This document shows, piece by piece, positions 1-5,156 of a stretch of 5,156 bases of DNA. This DNA is from Pseudomonadota bacterium (GTDB taxonomy: Bacteria; Desulfobacterota; DSM-4660; Desulfatiglandales; B25-G16). The translations under genes and the position numbers were made by a program. The notes under the pieces were generated by a model. That model was not told the origin of the DNA. It saw only the letters and a program-made list of their open reading frames with translations, and made no database searches. Position 1 is the stretch's first letter. Every line of letters starts with the position of its first letter. The stretch is from positions 1-5,156 of the forward strand of contig JADFWK010000088.1 in NCBI GenBank assembly GCA_015223015.1. The letters run 5' to 3'.

Positions 1-620
1 AAGGGCAGAAAACAGCTCGTATTTCAAAAACCCGGACCCGTCGGATTACCCTCAAAAAGAAAAAAACTGTCCCCATTGTGGCGAAGAGGGTTTCTCCGAA
101 ACATCGGGCAAGACCTGAGGATAAAGTTTCCTCCTCCTCAGGGCTCATAGACGAAGCCATCTCCAAGATTGAGAAAAAGGTGCTCAGGGAGGAAACAGAA
201 CAACCCAAAGAAGAAGAGACAGTGCAGCCCGCTGAAACCCAGGGGGAACCTGAGGGACAGATGGGAGTTCCCTCTCCAGGGGAAGTGGGCGCGCACTTTG
301 GAATGTCTTCTGAGGTAGGCAAGGTTATCGTACTGTATCAAATGGAGATCGAAACTGCCATCAAGAATAACTGGTCCTATCCAGTTGCTCTTATCAATAC
401 AAAAAGAGGGAAAATGCCTGAAGCCGTGGTTATTTTGACCGTAAGAAAAGATGGAAAGATACTAAAGCAATCGTTTAAGAAGCGATCTCATGATCCTCTG
501 TTTGATGATTCGGTGCTGAAGGCGATAGAGAAATCAGACCCTCTCCCCCAATTTCCGCCTGGGTATAAGAAAAGGAACGAAGAGGTTGAAATCAATTTTA
601 GTCTCAAAGATCTTGTTTAG
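1..620 (+). CDS. tolA: TolA-like energy transducer, C-terminal part (5' end off window)
   Basis: The reading frame is open from the first complete codon at base 3 to the TAG at 618-620 (205 visible codons), so the gene starts outside the window. The GTG at 78 is internal and need not be a start. The visible N-terminal half is a basic, then Glu/Lys/Pro-rich low-complexity stretch, as expected for the periplasm-spanning arm of TolA/TonB proteins. The last ~100 residues look like a TonB/TolA C-terminal domain: an amphipathic helix ending in IKNNWSYP, a strand pair around VVILTVRKDGKI, then DPLFDDSVLKAIEKSDPLPQFP and a final strand EVEINFSL. Family knowledge: such proteins transmit proton-motive-force energy from an inner-membrane motor to periplasmic or outer-membrane partners. 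On sequence alone it could be called TonB; the position directly before tolB-pal-cpoB makes TolA the better call. The inner-membrane anchor, expected upstream, is not visible. Confidence 0.85.
   Translation, partial: GQKTARISKTRTRRITLKKKKTVPIVAKRVSPKHRARPEDKVSSSSGLIDEAISKIEKKVLREETEQPKEEETVQPAETQGEPEGQMGVPSPGEVGAHFGMSSEVGKVIVLYQMEIETAIKNNWSYPVALINTKRGKMPEAVVILTVRKDGKILKQSFKKRSHDPLFDDSVLKAIEKSDPLPQFPPGYKKRNEEVEINFSLKDLV
571..576 (+). promoter_or_regulatory. Shine-Dalgarno for the tolB TTG start
   Basis: AAAGGA lies inside the end of tolA, 9 bases before the TTG at 586; a second purine stretch, GAAGAGG, abuts the TTG directly. The later in-frame ATG at 646 and TTG at 613 have no comparable purine-rich site in front of them, so this site supports the 586 start. 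Because it lies in translated tolA sequence, ribosomes finishing tolA could help load tolB. Confidence 0.5.
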
Positions 621-1941
621 CGGTAGGGTAATTTCCCAGCTACTGATGTGGATCCTGGTTCTCGGGGTTGGTGTCGTTTTGGAAGCGAGCGATGCCGAGG
701 CCAAGCTCTACATAGACATAACCTCTCCGTCAATGAGAAGGATATCGATTGCTGTACCCGATTTCAAGTACTTAGGTCACAAGAACGAACACCCGGAACT
801 CGGTAGTAAACTTGCCGGAATTATATCCAACGATTTTGATCTCTGTGGTTATTTTAGGCCGCTGGACAAAGGCTCCTTTATTGAAGGGGCTGGGGCTGGG
901 ATTACCCGTGACAGCATCAATTTTAAGGATTGGTCTGTCATTGGAGCCGAACTCCTCCTGAAAGCCGGTTATGAATGTATTGGCCAACAGCTTAAGGTAG
1001 AGGCGCGATTATTTGAGGTCTTCTCTGGCAACCAAGTTTATGGGAAAAGGATACTCGGTTTAGTCGAGCAATCACGGTACCTCATGCATCGTCTCGCGAA
1101 TGACATCCTGTTTGCCTTGACCAGACATCCCGGGCCATTCCTAACCAAGATTGCCTTTGTTGGGACCTCCACCGGTCAAAAAGAGATTTATCTAGCTGAC
1201 TATGATGGGCACAATCTTAAGCAAATAACCTCCCACCATACGATTACACTCTCACCCCGCTTTTCTCCTTCAGGGGATCGGATGATTTATACCTCCTTCC
1301 GTGATTCAGGTACGGTGCTTTTCATGAATGATATGATCAAGGGAGAGACGAGAAAAATCTCTGATCGAGAGGGCCTGAACATCGCAGCCGCCTGGAGACC
1401 AAACGGAAAAGAGCTTGCCCTGACCCTTACCATAAGCGGAAATCCAGATATCTATTTGATTGATACAACAGGAAAAATAGTAAAGCGCCTGACCAAGAAT
1501 TGGGGAATCGATGTATCTCCAACATTTTCTCCAGACGGGGAAAAGATGGCCTTTGTCTCCAATAGATCAGGCTCACCCCAGATATATATCCTTGATCTCA
1601 GAGATGAGCGGGTTGAAAGATTAACCTTTGAAGGAAGCTATAATACCTCGCCTGTATGGTCAAAGCTTGACCGGATTGCTTTTGCTGGTTCCTCAGATGG
1701 GCGCTTTGAGATCTATACCATTTCGCCAGATGGAAGAGATCTGCGGAGAATTACCCAGGGTCAGGGTAACAATGAAGACCCATGTTGGTCTCCTGATGGG
1801 CGGTACCTTGCGTTCAGTTCAAACAGAACAGACGGAAATTATCATATTTTTATCTCCAATGCCAATGGAGAAAACCAGAGGCAGGTAACCGATTTTGCAA
1901 GGGACCAACTCTCACCTTCTTGGGCTCAACAGGTGAAATGA
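586..1941 (+). CDS. tolB: Tol-Pal system periplasmic protein TolB
   Basis: TolB is the periplasmic beta-propeller that shuttles between TolA and Pal, releasing or binding Pal during outer-membrane constriction. The product is 451 aa, close to the usual ~430. Residues 1-39 form a Sec signal peptide: basic K8 and R14, a hydrophobic core at about 19-32, and an A37-E38-A39 cleavage motif before K40. Residues ~40-180 are the TolB N-terminal domain. Residues ~183-449 are a propeller built from PD40/WD40-like repeats: PRFSPSGDRM (224), AAWRPNGKEL (268), PTFSPDGEKM (312), PVWSKLDRI (356), PCWSPDGRYL (399) and a closing PSWAQ (444). The TTG start at 586 overlaps tolA by 35 bases. It is preferred because it has a Shine-Dalgarno, and because starting at ATG 646 leaves a signal peptide with no basic N-region. 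TTG 613 would also give a sound 30-residue signal peptide but has no visible ribosome site. The identification is very secure; the exact start is less so. Confidence 0.96.
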   Translation: MKSILVSKILFSGRVISQLLMWILVLGVGVVLEASDAEAKLYIDITSPSMRRISIAVPDFKYLGHKNEHPELGSKLAGIISNDFDLCGYFRPLDKGSFIEGAGAGITRDSINFKDWSVIGAELLLKAGYECIGQQLKVEARLFEVFSGNQVYGKRILGLVEQSRYLMHRLANDILFALTRHPGPFLTKIAFVGTSTGQKEIYLADYDGHNLKQITSHHTITLSPRFSPSGDRMIYTSFRDSGTVLFMNDMIKGETRKISDREGLNIAAAWRPNGKELALTLTISGNPDIYLIDTTGKIVKRLTKNWGIDVSPTFSPDGEKMAFVSNRSGSPQIYILDLRDERVERLTFEGSYNTSPVWSKLDRIAFAGSSDGRFEIYTISPDGRDLRRITQGQGNNEDPCWSPDGRYLAFSSNRTDGNYHIFISNANGENQRQVTDFARDQLSPSWAQQVK

Positions 1942-1985
1942 TTCCCAATACCTTTTCAGAAAAAATCCATGCTCTATCTAAACAC

Positions 1986-2014
1986 TTGAAATTGTGGTCG
2001 AGAAGTGGTATAGG
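1986..2014 (+). promoter_or_regulatory. Candidate sigma70-type promoter upstream of pal
   Basis: In the 133-base tolB-pal gap, TTGAAA (1986-1991, 5 of 6 to the -35 consensus) is followed after exactly 17 bases by TATAGG (2009-2014, 4 of 6). A TG at 2006-2007 gives it an extended -10 element. Transcription would begin near 2021, leaving a leader of about 54 bases that carries the pal Shine-Dalgarno. It may allow pal to be expressed above the level of the upstream tol genes. This is seen by motif only; such matches also arise by chance in AT-rich gaps. Confidence 0.4.
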
Positions 2015-2058
2015 TCCACACTTATGAATAATGAGAATGTACGTAGATAACCTAAAAC

Positions 2059-2066
2059 AAGGAGGT
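2059..2066 (+). promoter_or_regulatory. Strong Shine-Dalgarno for pal
   Basis: AAGGAGGT is a complete match to the anti-Shine-Dalgarno sequence of 16S rRNA, placed 8 bases before the ATG at 2075. It is the strongest ribosome site in the window, in keeping with Pal being an abundant structural lipoprotein, and it fixes the start. Confidence 0.8.
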
Positions 2067-2074
2067 AAAGACTC

Positions 2075-2686
2075 ATGAAGAGGAATCTGGTAGTTGCAAC
2101 ACTGGTGGTTTTTGCATTTTCATCCATTTTCTTACTGTCCTCATGTGCTAAGAAGCAGGTGATAACAGAAGAGAAGGAGATGGAGGCGCCTGCCCCGGAG
2201 GTTGCGAAAGAGGAGAAGGCGGCTGTGCCCGCGGCAAAGGAAGAGAAAATGGAAGAGGCCAAGATTGAACGGCTCAAGGAACTGGAAGAGGCCAAGAAAC
2301 AGGAGGCTGCGATTGACGAGGAAAAGGCTTGGATGGAAAGAAGGGCTGCAAAATTTGAAGCGGAAGCAATGTATTTTGATTTTGATAAGTCTTTCATTAG
2401 GCTGGAGTACAGGCCTGTTCTTCAGGAAAAGGCAGCATTTCTGAAGGATTATCCAGATATGCGGGTAAGGATCGAGGGTAACTGTGATGAAAGGGGTACC
2501 AACGAGTACAATCTTGCTCTCGGAGAGAGAAGAGGCAGTAGCGCCAAAAACTTTCTCATCTCTCTTGGAATCGCTGCTGATAGGATAGAGACTATTAGCT
2601 ATGGTGAAGAGAGGCCCCGCGGCCTGGGACGTAACGAAGCATCATGGTCCCAGAACAGACGTGATGACTTTGTACTTGTTCGTTGA
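2075..2686 (+). CDS. pal: Peptidoglycan-associated lipoprotein Pal
   Basis: Pal anchors the outer membrane to peptidoglycan and is the outer-membrane end of the Tol-Pal machine. The 203-aa product begins with a lipoprotein signal peptide (K2, R3, hydrophobic 5-20) and lipobox L21-S22-S23-C24; C24 would be lipidated, and Ala at +2 is compatible with outer-membrane sorting. Residues ~30-97 are a Glu/Lys/Ala-rich charged linker, probably helical, longer than in the 173-aa E. coli precursor. The OmpA-like peptidoglycan-binding domain runs from ~98 to 203: FDFDK (101-105), EGNCDERGTNEYN (134-146), the ERR of 151-153, SYGEERP (175-181) and NRRDD (194-198). D138 and R153 sit 15 residues apart, as do the diaminopimelate-binding Asp and Arg of the OmpA family. 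Where E. coli Pal has His-Ala before this Asp, this protein has N136-C137. It follows tolB and precedes cpoB, the standard order. Confidence 0.97.
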   Translation: MKRNLVVATLVVFAFSSIFLLSSCAKKQVITEEKEMEAPAPEVAKEEKAAVPAAKEEKMEEAKIERLKELEEAKKQEAAIDEEKAWMERRAAKFEAEAMYFDFDKSFIRLEYRPVLQEKAAFLKDYPDMRVRIEGNCDERGTNEYNLALGERRGSSAKNFLISLGIAADRIETISYGEERPRGLGRNEASWSQNRRDDFVLVR

Positions 2687-2812
2687 TAGTTCTCGCAAGG
2701 TATATATCTGGGAGGCAAAGCTGTTTCAGCATACGACTGGATTTTGCTGCCAACCACTCACTTGTCAGTAAGCATGTAAAGCACAAGAGAGTCTTGATGC
2801 AACACGAGGCAT

Positions 2813-2818
2813 TATAGT
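2813..2818 (+). promoter_or_regulatory. Possible -10 box upstream of cpoB
   Basis: TATAGT matches the -10 consensus at 5 of 6 positions and lies 27 bases before the cpoB ATG. The best -35-like hexamer, TTGATG at 2794-2799, is only 13 bases away, shorter than the usual 16-18, and there is no extended -10 TG. Read-through from pal is an equally good explanation for cpoB expression, so this is a weak call. Confidence 0.2.
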
Positions 2819-2845
2819 CCAAAGGGGCGTTAGAAGGACAAAAGG

Positions 2846-3748
2846 ATGGCTAGCAGATTCATAAGATCACTCATGGTATTTCTGGTCCTTGTTTTTTTCC
2901 TAACAGCCTGTGCCTCCCAGCAGGACGTTGTTTATCTTCACAAGCAGGTCAATGCCCTCAATAGACAAACCAAGAAAGATTTAGATAGCTTGGGGAAAGC
3001 CCTCCAGAAGCTCGAGGAACAAATCAAGGTTAACGAGGCCCAGCAAAAGGAAATAGAAAAAGGCCTAGGAAATACCCTGAAGGAGGATCAGGAGTCTCTG
3101 CGGGTTAGTCTTGCCCAACTTGAGGCGGACCTGGTGGAAATGAGGGATACTACTCAAACATTGACCGGCAGGGTTGAAGAGACCGGGCATTTGTTGAAAA
3201 GGACAGTAGAGAAGGACACGACCAAGCAGGATGTCCTGGTATCCCAGGTGACACGGCTTTCCTTTACGGTTGAAGACCTTACAGCAAGGATGGAGCGTCT
3301 TGAGCGTCAGGAGAGCTCTGAGACAGTACGTTCCAAAAAGAAGCCCGAGGCGGAAACGGGAAAAACGAAAGGCAGTGCTCGGCGAACCGAGTCAGCCCTT
3401 TACGAAAAGACATTGGGACACTATTGGGATGGTCGCTATGATGAGGCTGTAGCTGGTTTTAATAAATTTATTACCTCGTACCCCAAATCTGACCTGGCAG
3501 ATAATGCCTATTTCTGGATCGGTGAGTGTCACCGGGCTGCAGAGGAATACGAGGAGGCAATCCTAGCGTATCAAAAGGTCATCAATGATTTTCCCCGGGG
3601 AAATAAGGTTCCCGCAGCCATGCTACACCAGGCCCTCGCCTTTGAAAAGATTGACGATAAGACCACGGCTACCCTTGTCTATAAGAAACTCCTGAGGAAA
3701 TTTCCAAAGACCAGAGAGGCGGAGATCGCCAAAAAAAGGCTGAAATAA
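2846..3748 (+). CDS. cpoB: CpoB/YbgF-like Tol-Pal accessory protein, lipoprotein form
   Basis: CpoB (YbgF) is the TPR protein that, in E. coli, binds TolA and the PBP1B-LpoB complex and links outer-membrane constriction to septal peptidoglycan synthesis. The 300-aa product (E. coli 263) starts with basic R4 and R7, a hydrophobic segment at 9-19, and lipobox L19-T20-A21-C22, so it should be lipidated at C22, unlike the soluble E. coli protein. Residues ~28-155 are a long heptad-like coiled coil (the trimerisation region in the family). A Lys/Glu/Ser-rich linker spans ~156-182. Three TPR-type repeats follow at about 184-213, 220-250 and 257-287, each ending in a phase like ITSYPKS, INDFPRG or LRKFPKT, which is the tol_pal_ybgF pattern. 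The ATG has AGAAGGA (2832-2838) 7 bases upstream. It is the last gene of the operon and converges on the NamZ-like gene 12 bases away. The family is secure from the TPR pattern plus position. Confidence 0.92.
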   Translation: MASRFIRSLMVFLVLVFFLTACASQQDVVYLHKQVNALNRQTKKDLDSLGKALQKLEEQIKVNEAQQKEIEKGLGNTLKEDQESLRVSLAQLEADLVEMRDTTQTLTGRVEETGHLLKRTVEKDTTKQDVLVSQVTRLSFTVEDLTARMERLERQESSETVRSKKKPEAETGKTKGSARRTESALYEKTLGHYWDGRYDEAVAGFNKFITSYPKSDLADNAYFWIGECHRAAEEYEEAILAYQKVINDFPRGNKVPAAMLHQALAFEKIDDKTTATLVYKKLLRKFPKTREAEIAKKRLK

Positions 3749-3760
3749 GATTAGGTTCCA

Positions 3761-4939
3761 TTATTCTTTATAGATTAGATATGGCTTTCTGAACTCAAGG
3801 AAGCCTTCCAGTTCTTGGATGTAATCCGCAATTAGTTCTTTGATTTCTTTTCCCTCTTCTAAGGCAGTCCTTATTGAAGAATCTCCCAAAATGAGATCTA
3901 TTGGGAACCTCTCGAAATCATATTCATACGGTGGTTTGCGCCAGGTGAATTCGTCCCCATAGGTTTCTTTAATGATTGTGAGTAAGGCAAGTGATGTGCG
4001 GTATGGTCTATAGGTGATAGGGTCTATTACGTGAATCATAAAGCCTCCACACCGTTCGTTCTTCCATTTGTGGAACGTAGGCCGAAAATAATGCTCCTGT
4101 AAATAGCATCCTTCCATGTCTTCAGATGCCAACTGTTTCTTGATAACGAAGGGATTGATAAAGGGTGCACCAAATATCTCGAATGGGCGGCATGTGCCCC
4201 TCCCTTCTGAGACATTTGTGCCTTCCCAGATAACCTGTCCCGGATATACCTGAGCGGTTTCTGAAAGGGGCATATTGGGAGAAGGCATAACCCATCGTAG
4301 TCCAGTATCCTTCCATAACATGTGCCGAAACCAGCCTTTGAGTGGAAGCACGGTGAGTTCGCAGTCGATCTGAAAGGCATCTATAAATAGGTTTGCCAGC
4401 TCTCCCATAGTCATTCCGTGGCGCATGGGAAGTGCGAAAGGGCCCACAAGGGAGTAAAACTCGGGGCGCAAAAGATTTCCCTCTACTATTACTCCGCCCA
4501 AAGGATTGGGCCTGTCTAACAAAAGAACTCTCTTTCCCGCCTTGGCAGCTTCTTTGAGACAGAAGAGCATGGTGGCGATAAACGTATATACCCGTGTCCC
4601 GACATCTTGTAGATCAATGACGAGAAGATCTATTGTGTCGAGGAAATGAGATAGTCTATCCGTTTTTTTCCCGTACAGGCTAATTGTTGGGATATGTAAC
4701 GCTGGATCAACGTAATCCTCTGTCTCAACCATATTGTCCTGATCTTCGCCCGTGAATCCATGTTGGGGCCCGAAAGTGATCTTAAGCTGTCCAGGGAGGA
4801 GTGAAGAGATTACATCCTTTGCATTTTGGAGGTTATGGTCCACAGAGGCTTGGTTAGCTAAGAGCCCTAAGGATTGACCTCTGAACCGTTTCCAATATTC
4901 TTGCCCGAATTGATCCAAACCTGTTGCAATGTTTGCCAT
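3761..4939 (-). CDS. DUF1343 / NamZ-family protein (GH171), predicted cytoplasmic
   Basis: The 392-aa product has the landmarks of the DUF1343 family, whose founding characterised member, Bacillus subtilis NamZ (YbbC), releases MurNAc from the non-reducing ends of peptidoglycan glycans. Visible motifs are GPQHGFTGEDQDNM (57-70), IDLQDVGTRVYTFIATM (108-124), LDRPNPLGG (141-149), HGMTMGELA (174-182), WVMPSPNMP (216-224) and VIWEGTNVSEGRGTCRPFE (236-254). Length is that of a complete family member. The N-terminus (MANIATGLDQFGQEYWKRF) has no signal peptide or lipobox. An in-frame TGA at 4958-4960, seven codons before the ATG, excludes a longer exported form. Residue 59 is Gln where the B. subtilis-type motif has Glu (PEHG), so activity should not be assumed; I recall a PQHG/QDNM subfamily among proteobacteria. 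It converges on cpoB. A cytoplasmic muropeptide-recycling role is inferred, not shown. Confidence 0.92.
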   Translation of the reverse strand: MANIATGLDQFGQEYWKRFRGQSLGLLANQASVDHNLQNAKDVISSLLPGQLKITFGPQHGFTGEDQDNMVETEDYVDPALHIPTISLYGKKTDRLSHFLDTIDLLVIDLQDVGTRVYTFIATMLFCLKEAAKAGKRVLLLDRPNPLGGVIVEGNLLRPEFYSLVGPFALPMRHGMTMGELANLFIDAFQIDCELTVLPLKGWFRHMLWKDTGLRWVMPSPNMPLSETAQVYPGQVIWEGTNVSEGRGTCRPFEIFGAPFINPFVIKKQLASEDMEGCYLQEHYFRPTFHKWKNERCGGFMIHVIDPITYRPYRTSLALLTIIKETYGDEFTWRKPPYEYDFERFPIDLILGDSSIRTALEEGKEIKELIADYIQELEGFLEFRKPYLIYKE

Positions 4940-4943
4940 TAAA

Positions 4944-4949
4944 CCCTCT
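4944..4949 (-). promoter_or_regulatory. Shine-Dalgarno of the NamZ-like gene
   Basis: On the minus strand AGAGGG stands 4 bases before the ATG at 4939. The spacing is short but usable. Together with the in-frame stop just upstream it fixes the start, and so the absence of a signal peptide. Confidence 0.55.
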
Positions 4950-4983
4950 TTTATTAATCATTACCGATGCAGAGTCGGCTCAT

Positions 4984-4992
4984 AGTATACCA
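4984..4992 (-). promoter_or_regulatory. Candidate extended -10 promoter of the NamZ-like gene
   Basis: Read on the minus strand, TGGTATACT combines an extended -10 TG with TATACT (5 of 6 to consensus). The hexamer 17 bases upstream has no useful match to TTGACA, which extended -10 promoters can tolerate. Transcription would begin near 4977, giving a leader of about 38 bases that contains the AGAGGG ribosome site. Position and motif agree well, but this is by eye only. Confidence 0.45.
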
Positions 4993-5123
4993 TAACCTCG
5001 TGATTTTTCCGCCTCTTATTGCGTATGGGCATCTCTTTTCAGCAGATGACCCCGGCGCTTCGCTTCAGAGTTATTCATGAAAGAAACTCTAATTTATCTT
5101 CCTTAATGTATTAGACAGGATTA

Positions 5124-5145
5124 ACCCGCCAGAAGTATGGCGGGT
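5124..5145. repeat. Perfect 8-bp inverted repeat (hairpin)
   Basis: ACCCGCCA (5124-5131) and TGGCGGGT (5138-5145) are exact reverse complements around a 6-base loop, GAAGTA. The GC-rich stem sits in AT-rich non-coding DNA and would fold strongly in RNA from either strand. It is not followed by a proper T-run on either strand (AAACAGG on +, TAATCC on -), so it is not a textbook intrinsic terminator. It could be a weak or factor-assisted terminator for a gene beyond the right edge, or one copy of a dispersed palindromic repeat. Confidence 0.5.
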
Positions 5146-5156
5146 AAACAGGCCTG

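Noticed and set aside
60..66. Run of seven A in the tolA-like gene, considered as a slippage or frameshift site.
   Set aside because: The frame is continuous on both sides and makes a Lys-rich arm expected for TolA/TonB. The A-run is not in the X-XXY-YYZ phase needed for programmed -1 frameshifting.
1978..2397. Minus-strand open frame of 139 codons opposite the start of pal.
   Set aside because: It is a Ser/Ala/Phe-rich shadow of the repetitive Glu/Lys/Ala codons of the Pal linker, and it overlaps a secure gene on the other strand.
2595..2822. Minus-strand open frame of 75 codons across the pal end and the pal-cpoB gap.
   Set aside because: It overlaps the conserved end of the Pal OmpA domain, and its translation has no recognisable motif.
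3731..3737. Run of seven A just before the cpoB stop codon, considered as a phase-variable tract.
   Set aside because: It lies in the last codons, where a slip would alter only a few residues, and Lys codons explain it.
3783..3814. Overlapping inverted repeats (GGCTTTCT with AGGAAGCC, and GAACT/GGAA with TTCC/AGTTC) just past cpoB, considered as a terminator.
   Set aside because: They lie wholly inside the coding 3' end of the NamZ-like gene, the stems are imperfect or bulged, and no T-run follows on the + strand.
5067..5090. AGAGTT ... AACTCT 6-bp inverted repeat with a 12-base loop, considered as a terminator or operator.
   Set aside because: The AT-rich stem is weak, the loop is long, and no U-tract follows; chance is a good explanation.
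5078..5107. ATG-initiated mini-frame MKETLIYLP in the right-hand gap, considered as a leader peptide.
   Set aside because: Only nine codons, with no purine-rich ribosome site at the right distance, and no attenuator structure linked to it.

Overview
The window holds the distal part of a tol-pal operon from a Gram-negative (diderm) bacterium, followed by one convergent gene on the opposite strand. From left to right on the + strand are the 3' part of a tolA-like gene (energy transducer with a TonB/TolA-type C-terminal domain, cut by the window edge), tolB, pal and cpoB (ybgF). On the - strand is a full-length DUF1343 / NamZ-family gene (GH171, exo-beta-N-acetylmuramidase family). The right-hand 217 bases carry no gene I can support, but contain a candidate promoter for the NamZ-like gene and a perfect inverted repeat near the window end.

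The four + strand genes form the classical Tol-Pal order tolA-tolB-pal-cpoB. TolA would link the inner-membrane motor TolQR to periplasmic TolB. TolB exchanges between TolA and the peptidoglycan-binding lipoprotein Pal. CpoB is the TPR accessory protein that couples this system to peptidoglycan synthesis during constriction. tolB starts inside the end of tolA with a TTG codon, which suggests translational coupling. pal and cpoB are each preceded by a longer gap (133 and 159 bases) with its own Shine-Dalgarno sequence, and pal also has a reasonable extended -10 promoter candidate. The abundant structural lipoprotein Pal may therefore be partly transcribed on its own.

The NamZ-like gene ends only 12 bases from cpoB and faces it. 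It has no signal peptide, and an in-frame stop just upstream rules out a longer start. Its family acts on peptidoglycan MurNAc residues, so a cell-wall theme runs through the window, but a cytoplasmic recycling role is only inference.

The taxon cannot be fixed from this much sequence. The lipoprotein form of CpoB, the Pal motif with CDERGTNEYN, and the TonB_C-type TolA resemble what I remember of Desulfobacterota / former Deltaproteobacteria; this is a low-to-moderate-confidence impression. The region looks like ordinary core genome, with no sign of mobile elements, CRISPR, RNA genes or a novel system. The observations worth a second look are modest: the variant NamZ motif and its missing signal peptide, the internal pal promoter, and the inverted repeat.
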